DNA of 64,000 bases from Chloroflexota bacterium (GCA_024224815.1 JAAENC010000496.1:62001-126000), one strand, 5' to 3'; positions 35,501 through 44,556 are shown, counted from the first letter of the stretch. Numbers and translations are program-made. Notes: generated by a model from the sequence alone, not told the origin.

Positions 35501-38500
35501 CGCCACTCATCATTTTCATCCAAGTTCATAACCAGCATAATTTCGCCAGTTTGCAAACAGGAGCGCAAAGGGTTTCTCTGTCCAAACAAAGCATCTGGGT
35601 TAATTGTTTGGGGGACATCGCCCATTGTATGCAATAAGCGAGGACCATCAGAGGTATTTTCAGCAACAAAAGCAGTCATCATGCCCATATGGGTCAAAAT
35701 TTCGCGCCCTAAGGTTTGTAAAGCAGAAGAAGCATCTAATTGTCTGCTTACAGCTTCTGTGATTTTTAGCCCTGCACGAATACGCTGTTCAACACTATCA
35801 AGATTTTGAATAGTGATTGTTTGCTCTAGGTCCTTATGGAGCAAAACAGGCAAATCATTTTGGCTAATACTCAACAAACGCTGTTGTCTCTCTAAACCCG
35901 AAGACAAAGCCTTTACTCTATCTTCAAATTCACCCAAACGCCATTGACTACCAACTATAAGCTCAGCCTGAGCAGCAAAAACCTGAATAGCTTCAACCGT
36001 CATCTGATCAGGAGCCTTTCCATCAACCGGTTGGTCAAGGCTAATTAATCCCAAAGGGCTACCATATTGATCTTTAAGCAAAAAGATGAAAAAATCTTCT
36101 GAGTGCCAAGCGCCTTTCTCACCATTTTTAGAATCATCCCCTATAGCTACATAATGAAAATCATCAGGCAAAACAGGCGTGTCCGTAGACGGGACATAAT
36201 AGGCACCGCCACCAATATCAAACTCTGGTTTTAATAATTGCTGAACACTTACAAAAGGCTGCTCTCGCTCTCTTAATTCCGCCAAATTCTCGCTAGACAA
36301 CCCCACCCCAGCTATACGATGGAGCATACTTGTCTCTGCATGATAAGTACTAATCAAAATCGTTTCAAAGGGAGTTGCATCTTGAATACCCTGAGAAATC
36401 GCCTGAAGGGAATTCTCCAAAGTTTGTCCCAAGTCCAGTGCTGATGCCGTATTTAAAACGCTAGAAAGAGTTTCGGCACGCCGCACAAGCAAACTACCGA
36501 ACTGTACTTGCTCCTCATAACGATAAGCATTTCCCATCGCAATTGCAGCTTGGATTGCTAAAGTCTGGACAACATCCAAGGTCTCTGTGTTAAATCTATT
36601 CGGATGCATAGAATGCAGATGGAATAACCCGACTGTTTTACCCTGATAAGCAATTGGCGCTACTAAAGCAGAGCGAACACCCTCGTGGTTGGCTGGATAC
36701 TCCCCATCGACAACATCCTCGACGAGCAAAGGGTTACCGCTACGCGCCACATCTAGCTCGGCATCTGTAAGTTCTACCCCTTGAGAACACCCCAAAGATA
36801 AAATGCTTTCGGGCATGGTTTCGTCAAGAGAATCCGGGTCAAAAATCGTAATCGTACCGCAATCCGCCTGAGCAATTTTCAAACCTTCTTCATAAACAAC
36901 ACTTAATAAATGCTTCAAATTAAGATTGCTATTCAACTCTCGACTAACACGAGACAGAGCCGTTAATTCATCTACACGCAGACGCAAACTTTCATCCGTC
37001 TGAGCCGAAGCTTGCGATCTTTCAAGAGCAATAGATAATTGCTCTGCGACAGATACCGCTGTTTGCAGATCATAATGCGTAAAGAAATCCGATGAAGAGC
37101 TACCTAGCATCATTTCCCCCGCACTGTGACCACGAACAACCAAAGGAACGGCCAGCCCAGACAACATTCCTGTCTCTTCTATTAAGGGACGATAATACTC
37201 CAAAACACGGCGATCATCCTTTAAGTTTCCAGAACGAAAAGAACGCTGGCTACCCGTTACCGTTTTTCGGTACTGAGGTGTATCGACATAAAGCTGAGTG
37301 AATTTTTCTGTATTTTCTTCTGAAATGCCATAAATTGATGATACATGCGCATACAAAACACTTTCATCTTCGCTCAATAAAAAGACAGTAGCTGTTTCTG
37401 CTCCAAGAAGTTGGACCAATTCTCGCACAGAAAATTGAATCGTTTCTTCGATTGTGGCTGAGGAAGAAACCAAACTTGCAACTCGACGCATTGTCTCTGC
37501 ACGTCGAGCACGCTGGCGTGTTTGCTGCACAAGGCTCGCATTATCTATAATTGTCGCGGCCTGATTTGTAACAACACTCATCAAATGCTCTTCATCCTCT
37601 GTAAACTCTCGCACTCCCTGACTATGATTAGAAAGTTGCAAATACCCTAAAAACTGACCACTAGAAACAAGGGGAACAAGGGCCGATTCTGACAAACTTG
37701 AAGCCTGTGCAATATTATGAATACGTAACTCTTCCCAGCGTTCATCGTCCTTAGCATCTTGCGTTAGCAAGATCTTCTGGCTATTAATAATCTCATTTGC
37801 CAAACCGTCAACAGCAACTTCTGTACGATAAATATTTACAATATGAGCAGGCATCCCCACAAAAGGAACCTGACCCTTTAGCACACGACGATCTTCGTCA
37901 TAGAGCAGGAAACCAACGATATCAACATCAAAAAGGGGTTGAATACTTTTTACCAACGCTTCAAAAAACTCTTCTCTGTCCTGTAATGACCCGACGGACT
38001 GGGCCAAATTTGCTAAGCCGGAAAGTTCTTTTGCCCTCTTCTGCTCATTCTCATATAACAAAGCATTACGAATGGCAACTGCGGCCTGTCCTGCTAAAAG
38101 CTTCAAAATATCTTGGTCTTCATCAGAATAGATATCAGGGGCAATTTGGCCTACTTCTAACATACCAACAAGTTCGCCACCGGCAAGAAGAGGAATACCC
38201 ATATATGAGCGAATAGAATATTGCCCAGTATCCTTCTGAAAAGCAAGTCCTTCATAAGTTTCTGTGTCAGAAACAAATAATGGAGTCTCGTTTTCGACAA
38301 TATAAGCTGAATAGTTCCCAAAACGCGTATCCAAACTATGGTCAAGATGCGGTCTACCATCTTCCATTCCGAATCGGTAGGAAACAAAAAGATTCCTTAT
38401 TTGGTCACGAACTTTTACTTCTAAAATATCGGAGGCAATAAGCTTGTCTACATTTTCCAATACTGCCATCAAGGTTGCATCCAGATTTAGGTTTTCAGCA

Positions 38501-38988
38501 ATAGCTTGTCCAAAATCTGTGATAATGCGTAAAACAGAACCTGAAATATCTTCGGAATGTGTAAGCCCTGAACCTATCTCTTGTTTACTTAGAGAAACCA
38601 ATATTGCAGAACTTGTTCCTGGCACATAATAAGAAACACCTTCTAAGAAATTCCCCCCAATAGCAAAGCGTGCTTTGCCTTCTGATGCACATAAACGCCA
38701 AAAAGCTTCGCTGGGGCGTACTCGACGCGCAAAACGCTCCAAATTTGGGACTTCATTTTCATTCAACCCAAATAGTTCGCGGGCAGCCATATTCATATGA
38801 CCTACTCCCCCGCCAGCGTAAATCAATATCACAGCATCGTCGTGCTCTGGTTTTATATCTGCGACCGGATCGTCAATGGCTGCTTGCCAGGAGGCTTGTC
38901 CGCGTAAAGCCCAACGCGTTAAACCCCAAGCAAGAGCAATTAGCAAAATCCCAATCGCTAGAAAAAGGAGCCCAGAAGAAGTTCCCAT
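32548..38988 (-). CDS. Giant sensor histidine kinase with about nine GAF domains and a PAS domain
   Basis: A 2146-aa hybrid of sensors ending in a kinase. In order: membrane helix at about 6-26, a PAS-like segment (about 50-140), about nine GAF-type modules from near 160 to near 1780 (each ends with a helix of the type AGQAAVAIRNALLYE), PAS (about 1800-1900, GVLVTDYENKISFLNASAEEVLG), HisKA with the phospho-acceptor SHELRTPMTSIRGY near 1920 and HATPase with NLVENAYHYTP, DNGVGIA and GTGLGLPIV. Several GAFs contain acidic substitutions and may be structural. It probably integrates several small-molecule or redox cues. Neighbours are response regulators on either side. Confidence 0.93.
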   Translation of the reverse strand: MGTSSGLLFLAIGILLIALAWGLTRWALRGQASWQAAIDDPVADIKPEHDDAVILIYAGGGVGHMNMAARELFGLNENEVPNLERFARRVRPSEAFWRLCASEGKARFAIGGNFLEGVSYYVPGTSSAILVSLSKQEIGSGLTHSEDISGSVLRIITDFGQAIAENLNLDATLMAVLENVDKLIASDILEVKVRDQIRNLFVSYRFGMEDGRPHLDHSLDTRFGNYSAYIVENETPLFVSDTETYEGLAFQKDTGQYSIRSYMGIPLLAGGELVGMLEVGQIAPDIYSDEDQDILKLLAGQAAVAIRNALLYENEQKRAKELSGLANLAQSVGSLQDREEFFEALVKSIQPLFDVDIVGFLLYDEDRRVLKGQVPFVGMPAHIVNIYRTEVAVDGLANEIINSQKILLTQDAKDDERWEELRIHNIAQASSLSESALVPLVSSGQFLGYLQLSNHSQGVREFTEDEEHLMSVVTNQAATIIDNASLVQQTRQRARRAETMRRVASLVSSSATIEETIQFSVRELVQLLGAETATVFLLSEDESVLYAHVSSIYGISEENTEKFTQLYVDTPQYRKTVTGSQRSFRSGNLKDDRRVLEYYRPLIEETGMLSGLAVPLVVRGHSAGEMMLGSSSSDFFTHYDLQTAVSVAEQLSIALERSQASAQTDESLRLRVDELTALSRVSRELNSNLNLKHLLSVVYEEGLKIAQADCGTITIFDPDSLDETMPESILSLGCSQGVELTDAELDVARSGNPLLVEDVVDGEYPANHEGVRSALVAPIAYQGKTVGLFHLHSMHPNRFNTETLDVVQTLAIQAAIAMGNAYRYEEQVQFGSLLVRRAETLSSVLNTASALDLGQTLENSLQAISQGIQDATPFETILISTYHAETSMLHRIAGVGLSSENLAELREREQPFVSVQQLLKPEFDIGGGAYYVPSTDTPVLPDDFHYVAIGDDSKNGEKGAWHSEDFFIFLLKDQYGSPLGLISLDQPVDGKAPDQMTVEAIQVFAAQAELIVGSQWRLGEFEDRVKALSSGLERQQRLLSISQNDLPVLLHKDLEQTITIQNLDSVEQRIRAGLKITEAVSRQLDASSALQTLGREILTHMGMMTAFVAENTSDGPRLLHTMGDVPQTINPDALFGQRNPLRSCLQTGEIMLVMNLDENDEWRETPMLNALQSKRFIVLPIIVEEKTVAAILATSKESLAALTDGDVQIYHQIARQTSVIFQNIHLLTSVKRRLDEVNLLLDFSRTLSNLGPVSMMDALLKSSLQVLSDAHAGVVLMWNEVSERLEPKAVQGYANNRSMEQIVYRVGEALPGEVFAKKRSSIVDEVNFMKDYALSASQLLLYRQATGGRLPISSLLVPIQTGEYSLGVLVLDNFNKTSAFQKEDEALLLSLSQQVALSLQNLLLIQSTEERAGQLESLTDVTATMSASLQSEELIPSLLTQLGSVIPYDRSLLWFYKEDVLEVVAEHGFSEGEKRIGDVASVEEMVVFDEILRSRKALSFSDTREEKNFEISSDIEHLSWLGIPLLLKGEVIGIVTLDKKEAGFYTLTHIQIGTTFAGQATVALENARLFEDSQERAIELNQLTETLEQRVVERTAELDQEQQNTKTLLDILTEVSSSLDLDLALKQTLALLNETVGAEQGTVMLLNPEDNLLHYRAGDGYLSDVKGKTESFTLKIGEGLAGWVVKHRDAILIDDLDLDDRWVQGEYDIQRHRSAVAAPLMVAEDVIGVLLVFNRKVNFFSSEQLKLINVIAGQVAVAINNANLYKLIREQAERLGSMLRSEQEEATRSQAILEAVADGVLVTDYENKISFLNASAEEVLGIKASKITTQTLKDFSGLFGKAANIWHEIIREWSENPVAYKDGETYAEQLELEDGRVVLVHLAPVMLRGSDFLGTVSIFRDITHEVEVDRMKSEFVATVSHELRTPMTSIRGYVDILLMGAAGKLTDDQTHFLDIIRNNTERLNILVTDLLDVSRLESGKVTLAPQALSLELVTKDIVENVLHRSKTEEKPMSIELDIEEKLPQVFADADRLRQIINNLVENAYHYTPADGKIKVTVHTINESEDVQIGVQDNGVGIAKEDQAQVFERFYRGEDPLVLATPGTGLGLPIVRQLVEMHKGRIWVESSGKPGEGSLFSFTLPVYKEIE

Positions 38989-39003
38989 TATAGATAGAAA
39001 CCT

Positions 39004-39903
39004 TTATGCTTCGGTCTTTGTATCATTACGGCGAGCTTCTGCTGCCATTTCTGTAATTTCCCGAATATCAGCAAAACGATGTTCTTTCGGGGAAACAACC
39101 CCCGCTGTCATCGTCATTAGCGGCGACTGAACCATCTCCCCATCTGCATTGGGAGCTTGTACAAATCCTTGTTCTCGATCCATAAAGTTATAATGTGTTT
39201 GAACTTCTTCGTCGAAACGCTCTTTGATGACTTTGACCGTTTTTCGCACAGCTTCGTCTGTTGAGATGATTATAAAATTATCCCCACCTGCGTGTCCAAT
39301 GAAATCATTAGTCGTTCCATGCTCATCAACAACTTCGCCTAACAACATAGCAGAGAAGCGTAAAACATCGTCTCCGGCAACAAAGCCATATACATCATTA
39401 AAGCTTGCGAAGTCACCGATGCGTAAATCTGCTAACGCCCAATCTTCCTCCCGGATAATGCGGCGAAGTTGCTCTTCGATCAAGCGTCCAGCCGGCAAAC
39501 CAGAGCGGGGGTCTGTAAGACTCTCTCGCTCAGAGCGACGTATGGCTCCCTTAACGCGCAACTTAAGCTCTTCAATATCAAAGGGCTTGGTAATGTAGTC
39601 ATCTGCGCCCAGTTCAAGACCTTGCAACTTATCACTGCGCTCATCTTTTTGAGTTAAAAAGATGACAGGGATATGGCTGGTTCGTGTGCTGGTACGCAAA
39701 TTACGACAAACTTCGTAGCCATCAATATCGGGAAGCATGATGTCTAGAATAATAAGATGAGGCAAGACTTGCCGGGTTTTTTCCAGCGCATCATTTCCTC
39801 GAAGAGCGACATCCACATCATAGTCCAAACCACTGAAATAGATTTTCAGCATATTCGAAATATCAGGATCGTCTTCTACAACCAAAAGGCGGGCTTTTCC
39901 CAT
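39004..39903 (-). CDS. Response regulator with degenerate GGDEF domain
   Basis: A 299-aa protein: receiver domain (Asp54 in LIILDIMLPD; Lys in ITKPFD) and a GGDEF-like domain (about 125-290). The active-site loop reads HAGGDNF instead of GGDEF, losing the catalytic glutamate, so diguanylate cyclase activity is doubtful; it may instead bind GTP or a partner. It precedes the giant kinase by 15 nt and is the first gene of this signalling unit. Confidence 0.88.
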   Translation of the reverse strand: MGKARLLVVEDDPDISNMLKIYFSGLDYDVDVALRGNDALEKTRQVLPHLIILDIMLPDIDGYEVCRNLRTSTRTSHIPVIFLTQKDERSDKLQGLELGADDYITKPFDIEELKLRVKGAIRRSERESLTDPRSGLPAGRLIEEQLRRIIREEDWALADLRIGDFASFNDVYGFVAGDDVLRFSAMLLGEVVDEHGTTNDFIGHAGGDNFIIISTDEAVRKTVKVIKERFDEEVQTHYNFMDREQGFVQAPNADGEMVQSPLMTMTAGVVSPKEHRFADIREITEMAAEARRNDTKTEA

Positions 39904-39954
39904 ATGGGACCTCCACAGGTTTTGAGATTTTTCTTTCTCTTCAAAACTTCTTCG

Positions 39955-41067
39955 TTAATAAGCAAATTCTTGTTCTTGAATACGTTTTTTTCTTTTTAGT
40001 GCACTATGACGTACTTTTTCTATTTGTGATGCGCTGACTGCCTTTTCAAAAGAGCGAAAACCGCTCAGGCGAAAACCATGTCTTTTTGCAATTTCTGTAA
40101 TCTCATCTACACGCTCGCAGGTAATTTCTTTGCCAAGTGTGTAATCTTCAAAGCGACCTTCTAAAGCTAGAGCCATTGTTTCTGCCATACAAGCATAGGC
40201 TTTGCCTTCGGGAAAGCCGAAGTTGAAATTAAAATCAACAGCACCGGGGATGTCTACCATCCCGCCGTCTATCACTAATATATCATCTCTTACGGCAGCT
40301 ACCATTGCAGAAACATCACGAGGGCGGGCTACGTCACAGACCACGCTTCCAGCACGAAGATGTTCGGGCCGAATCACATCTTCGTTTACCGCGCTCGTTA
40401 CCGTAAGTATGAGATCGGCATCTGCTAAATGGGAGAGATCTGTACTACAGTGCAAATCTGCTCGAGACGAGACATCCAGTTTTGTTTTTAGTTTTTCTAA
40501 AGGTGCTATATGTCTTCCTAGCAGGTAAAGTTTTTCAACATCATCTGCTAAAAGTTCTGAACAAACGCGCCCAATAGTGCCGCCCGCGCCGACAACGGCT
40601 GCAGTTGAGCGAGCGAGGTCAATATCCATTTCTTTTGCTGCTTCTCGTAGCGCTTCTACAGCCATGGATATGGTAAAGGCATCGCCTGTTGTTACGGGGA
40701 CATCTAGTCCTTTTGCGATTGTAATACCAGCGTCGCCAACAACAGATGTGAAGGCGCCCAGACCGAGCATTTTGGCGCCCAGCTTTTCTGCCATGCGCCC
40801 CGTTTGTACAATTTTACGATAGACTGTTTTCTCTGGCAAACTCAACATGCGGCGAGGTGTGTAAGGGCAGGCTATAAACCAGCCTTTTATTTCTTTGCCT
40901 GTTTCTTCTGAGCGGATTCCTTCGATCTCTGAAAGGTATACCGGCGGGAAGAATGTTGAGAAAAAATCAATTTGCTTTTCGCTAAGAATGCGCCCCAGAA
41001 AGGGGAATTTGCGGCTTACATCGCGTTTAGGGTCAATGGGATGTATGATGAATGCGAAACTGTCCAT
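39955..41067 (-). CDS. Long-chain acyl-ACP reductase-like dehydrogenase
   Basis: A 370-aa Rossmann protein related to cyanobacterial acyl-ACP reductase (AAR). The N-terminal half resembles the substrate domain of AAR (LGAKMLGLGAFTSVVGD, VTTGDAFT), the NADPH loop is VVGAGGTIG at 158-166, and Cys293 in KAYACMAETMALALEG aligns with the acyl-binding catalytic cysteine of AAR (FACFAEAM). It could reduce an acyl thioester to an aldehyde. No aldehyde-deformylating oxygenase gene is in the window. It is 3 nt downstream of the beta-helix gene and forms an operon with it. Confidence 0.75.
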   Translation of the reverse strand: MDSFAFIIHPIDPKRDVSRKFPFLGRILSEKQIDFFSTFFPPVYLSEIEGIRSEETGKEIKGWFIACPYTPRRMLSLPEKTVYRKIVQTGRMAEKLGAKMLGLGAFTSVVGDAGITIAKGLDVPVTTGDAFTISMAVEALREAAKEMDIDLARSTAAVVGAGGTIGRVCSELLADDVEKLYLLGRHIAPLEKLKTKLDVSSRADLHCSTDLSHLADADLILTVTSAVNEDVIRPEHLRAGSVVCDVARPRDVSAMVAAVRDDILVIDGGMVDIPGAVDFNFNFGFPEGKAYACMAETMALALEGRFEDYTLGKEITCERVDEITEIAKRHGFRLSGFRSFEKAVSASQIEKVRHSALKRKKRIQEQEFAY

Positions 41068-41070
41068 GTA

Positions 41071-42339
41071 TTACCAGGATTCTTCTTCTTCTTTGTGATA
41101 TTTGGTGACGTGCAGGTCTGCCAGGCGCAGGCCATGATGATCACTATCTTCAAAGGATATATTTTTATCAATTACGCGGCGTTCTGCTGTAGCGGCTAAA
41201 ATAACATCAGATTCAATCGTTCGTGCGGGGTAAATGATCATGCCAGAGCCAATTCGGCAATTATGCCCCACGCATCCGCCAATAACGGGGCGATTAGCGT
41301 CTTTGAGCTTATTGGCACCATCCATAGCTCGAATGGGCGCAGGGATCAAATTGTAATCGGTAAAGGTCGAGCCGGCACCAATAAAGGTGTTTTTTCCGAT
41401 TACGCACATTTGCAAACAAGTATTTTGCGCAACCATGCTGTTGTCCATAATGGTGGTCATAAATAGAGCCGCTTTAAAGGGCAAAAAGGTACCGTCACCG
41501 ACAACCGAGAGCATTACTTGTGCATCTTGAGAGACATTTACGTTATTCCCGATAATGCTATTGTCAATAACAGCCCCTGCACCAATAGTTACTTTATCAC
41601 CGATAACTGTTGGCCCATGAATAGTCGCACTAGGGTCGATCACGCAATCTTTGCCAATTTTAACAAGCTCAGAGCACTCTAAAACCTGTCGTCCTTCGTA
41701 AAGCGCTTTTGCCAAAACCTTAACTTTAAATTTCAGATCATCTTCCAGTCTTTTTTCAACGCGAGCACCGCGAGAAAAGACCCCAAAAACAACATCGGCG
41801 ATAAAAATATGTACCCATGAGTCAATAGCTATCAGAGAGCGAAGGGGCACATGAAAAACAAGATCGCCAGAATCACTTGCCATATAAGTTGGCACACTAT
41901 AGTAGCCAACTTCTTTAGATTCCATATCTATAAGCAATGGTCGAGCATCTGCAACGGGACCATTCGGGTAATACCAAAGGTCTGCAAGATATAAACTCCC
42001 CGCTGCTGTATACGAAGTCGAAAGGGGGAAAGCGTGTTCCTTAAACGCAGGGTCTTCAGCATGAAAAGCCGCTCTGCAAGCCCCGCCATGTTTTTTTGCT
42101 TCCCGTATAAAGGCATCAATATAGCCCTGATCGAAAAAGAGATTATTTCTATAAACGATCAGCTCTTCTCTAATTTGGGGCAAAGGCGCACCAAGAGGCA
42201 ACTCAGTTGTATCGCTTATATGCTTATCTAATACCTCTTCTTGCATGGTAAACAAAGGCTTATTATGAATACGCAAATTACGCGCCTCTTCGCCAAAGGG
42301 GTGGATAAGTTTAGGGTCAGGCAGGATCACTCTTCGCAT
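41071..42339 (-). CDS. Left-handed beta-helix (GlmU-like) protein
   Basis: A 422-aa protein. The first 210 residues have no clear family; the rest is a left-handed beta-helix of hexapeptide repeats (IDPSATIHGPTVIGDKVTIGAGAVID, ...NSIIGNNVNV, NTFIGAGSTF, NCRIGSGMII). Such proteins are acyl- or nucleotidyltransferases or metal-binding shells (GlmU-like, gamma-carbonic-anhydrase-like). No pyrophosphorylase signature was seen in the N-terminal half. Operon with the AAR-like gene suggests a lipid-modifying role, by inference. Confidence 0.75.
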   Translation of the reverse strand: MRRVILPDPKLIHPFGEEARNLRIHNKPLFTMQEEVLDKHISDTTELPLGAPLPQIREELIVYRNNLFFDQGYIDAFIREAKKHGGACRAAFHAEDPAFKEHAFPLSTSYTAAGSLYLADLWYYPNGPVADARPLLIDMESKEVGYYSVPTYMASDSGDLVFHVPLRSLIAIDSWVHIFIADVVFGVFSRGARVEKRLEDDLKFKVKVLAKALYEGRQVLECSELVKIGKDCVIDPSATIHGPTVIGDKVTIGAGAVIDNSIIGNNVNVSQDAQVMLSVVGDGTFLPFKAALFMTTIMDNSMVAQNTCLQMCVIGKNTFIGAGSTFTDYNLIPAPIRAMDGANKLKDANRPVIGGCVGHNCRIGSGMIIYPARTIESDVILAATAERRVIDKNISFEDSDHHGLRLADLHVTKYHKEEEESW

Positions 42340-42413
42340 AGAAAAATTTAAATCCTTAAGCTATTTTTTATTAGGACTTATCTTACCATCACTTCCTATA
42401 TAGCGGTCAAAAA

Positions 42414-43074
42414 TCAGAAAAGAAAAAGCCCTAAAAACACAGCAACTATCGTAATTGTGAGGTTATCTATATCTTTATAAGGAAGAGATTCAACAATCAT
42501 CCCGCCAAAAGAAATAATAGCGATAGGCACAAGCAATTTAGCGGATGAAAAACCCGCAACGCCCGTGTACCCATAAATGGATACCACCAAAAGAACAAGT
42601 GCCCATCCGCCAATAAATACCGCCAAAGAACCCGCCACAGACTTCTCTTTGCTCCAAGGCAATTTCGGTGATTTCACACGTCGCCCGACCACATCTGCAA
42701 TGCCATCGCCGCCACACATTAGCATCAGCGCAACAATGCCAACAGGAGAATCTTTCCAGAAGATAAGGGTCATCAGCACAAAGACGATTCCGTAATATAA
42801 AGGGCCGCGCAAAATCTCCTTCGGGCATAATTCCCAAGCCGATCAATGCAAATTGGACAGTGATCGCAAAGGGGACCAGAGCTGCCATCCAACGCGCGGC
42901 AGATGCATCGTCGAAGAGTAGCCAGCACAAAACATAGATTGGCCCCGTCCCTATATGGATGATTTTTCGGCTCAGACGTGATTCGATCCATCCACGATGC
43001 GCAAAAAAATCCATTAAGCGCAGCCATCCTAACGCGGCAGCAAAGGTGATAATAAGGGCAATCCAGTTATTCAT
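42414..43074 (-). pseudogene. Phytol/polyprenol kinase-like membrane protein, frameshifted
   Basis: Two frames join into one protein of about 220 aa with six or more helices. N-terminal part (to about 42820) has RKIIHIGTGPIYVLCWLLF. The second frame (42414-42812) has RGPLYYGIVFVL, CGGDGIADVVGRR and KLPWSKEKSVAGSLA, the diagnostic motifs of phytol and dolichol kinases. One extra G in GAAGGAG (plus-strand 42816-42822) breaks the frame; removing it gives PEEILRGPLYY. Such enzymes phosphorylate isoprenoid alcohols with CTP. As printed, the gene is disrupted. Confidence 0.82.
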
Positions 43075-43108
43075 AGAATTTCTCCTCTATAGAACTTTCT
43101 CTCAGCCA

Positions 43109-43206
43109 GAAAGTGCGTCGCACCAACTTCGACAAAAAAATATTAATCGATAGGTATTTTGCTTGTCGAAGCGCAGACTCTCATCGTTTTGGTGCGACGC
43201 ACTTTC
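43109..43206. mobile_element. MITE-like element, family B (GAAAGTGCGTCGCACCAA ends)
   Basis: A perfect 18-bp terminal inverted repeat, GAAAGTGCGTCGCACCAA and its reverse complement, bounds a 98-bp element with an AT-rich core. No coding capacity. Only one copy in this window. Confidence 0.75.
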
Positions 43207-43245
43207 AAAGTCCTACTCTTTTATCTGTAGGCAATATCATATTTT

Positions 43246-43280
43246 AAAAAATGCACCCTCTCCATATTTATGGAGAGGGT
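43246..43280 (-). terminator. Terminator of the YccF-like gene
   Basis: An 11-bp stem (ACCCTCTCCAT / ATGGAGAGGGT) with a 4-nt loop; on the minus strand it is followed by GCATTTTTT. It lies 25 nt past the stop codon. Confidence 0.8.
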
Positions 43281-43304
43281 AATTCTATCGCTATTTCTTC
43301 TCTT

Positions 43305-43673
43305 TTAGCGAAGTTCTTTCCCAAAGGGGAATAAAGCAAGCGGAATCAATTTAAAGTGCTGTTTAGCGAAGGGCAGCCCAATAATGGTAATTGCCAAAAT
43401 AATCCCGTGTACCAAATGCGAAACAGCGATCTCCCAACCAAATAAAATTGCCCAAAGAATGTTAAAAACAAGATTTAGCGGATTAGCCGCATCCTCCGAT
43501 TCAACGATCTCACGCCCAAAAGGCGTCATGGTCGCCGCGCCAAGCTTCATCGCCTGCGTGCCAAAGGGAATTCCGATGATGGTCAACATCGTCAATAAAC
43601 CGCCGAGGATATATCCCATCCCAGAGAGAAAACCTCCAAAAATCAGCCAAACCAAATTACCAAGAAAGTTCAT
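43305..43673 (-). CDS. YccF-family membrane protein (DUF307)
   Basis: A 122-aa protein with four hydrophobic segments in two similar halves (NLVWLIFGGFLSGMGYILGG... IPFGTQAMKL and a later FGWEIAVSHLVHGIILAITIIGLPFAKQHFKL). The paired GIPFG / GLPFAKQ motifs are the YccF signature. I chose ATG 43673 because AAGGAG sits six bases before it. Function is unknown, except that it is an inner-membrane protein. Confidence 0.88.
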   Translation of the reverse strand: MNFLGNLVWLIFGGFLSGMGYILGGLLTMLTIIGIPFGTQAMKLGAATMTPFGREIVESEDAANPLNLVFNILWAILFGWEIAVSHLVHGIILAITIIGLPFAKQHFKLIPLALFPFGKELR

Positions 43674-43872
43674 TATAGTCTCCTTCAAAACTTAAACTAG
43701 CGAGGGAACAACGTATTACCTCTGCAATTGTATACGAAAATGAAAGAGCGTGGTTGTGAACTTGCTGAAGGGAAATGATTAAACATAGTGTATTGAAAAA
43801 GCTCTGCTCTCGATGGCAACACACTCCCTTTCTCTCAGACAGGTTTATAATAATCAAATTCTGGAGAAACTT

Positions 43873-44556
43873 ATGGCAAATGTGCAAAAAAGTGATTTTT
43901 TTCAAGGCGTAAAAGGCGAACTTCCCATTCTCATTGGCGTTGTCCCTTTCGGGATGATATACGGCATTCTTGCTCTCAGCTCGGGACTCAGCGAAGCCGA
44001 AGCACAGGCAATGTCGGTGGTCGTTTTTGCCGGCTCGGCACAATTTATGTTGGTTCAGCTTCTTGGGGAGGGAACACCTGCTTTGGTCATGGTTTTAACC
44101 GCTTTTGTAATCAACTTACGCCACGCGCTCTATAGCGCATCTGTTGCCCCACACATCAAAAAACTTTCCCCGCTTTGGAAAACCCTCCTCGCCTATCTTC
44201 TGACCGATGAAGCTTATGCCGTTGCAATCACGCGCTACTATAAAAGAGACGCAAGCCCTTTCAAGCACTGGTATTTTTTCGGCGCAGGTCTGGCTTTGTG
44301 GACTTCGTGGCAAATTAGCACGGCTGTTGGTGTTTTTCTTGGCGCGCAATTCCCATCAAATTGGCCGCTCGATTTTACGCTCGCACTAACTTTTATAGCT
44401 TTGGTTGTTCCTACGCTAAAAGATCACCCCAGCATTTTTGCAGCAATATCTGCAGCCGCTGTTGCGCTTCTAACAGCAGGATTACCCTATAAACTGAACT
44501 TGATCGTTGCTGCGATAATCGGGATCATTGTTGGATTATGGAGTGAGAAAAAATGA
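43873..44556 (+). CDS. azlC: AzlC-family branched-chain amino acid exporter subunit
   Basis: A 227-aa permease subunit with about six helices. ILIGVVPFGMIYGILALSSGLS near the start, FAGSAQFMLVQLLG and NLRHALYSASVAPH are standard AzlC landmarks. The ATG at 43873 follows GGAG; a longer frame upstream is not credible. It overlaps azlD by 4 nt. Together they are thought to export branched-chain amino acids or related compounds. Confidence 0.92.
   Translation: MANVQKSDFFQGVKGELPILIGVVPFGMIYGILALSSGLSEAEAQAMSVVVFAGSAQFMLVQLLGEGTPALVMVLTAFVINLRHALYSASVAPHIKKLSPLWKTLLAYLLTDEAYAVAITRYYKRDASPFKHWYFFGAGLALWTSWQISTAVGVFLGAQFPSNWPLDFTLALTFIALVVPTLKDHPSIFAAISAAAVALLTAGLPYKLNLIVAAIIGIIVGLWSEKK

Noticed and set aside
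39004..39903. Active diguanylate cyclase
   Set aside because: The signature loop is GGDNF, without the catalytic acid, so activity should not be assumed.
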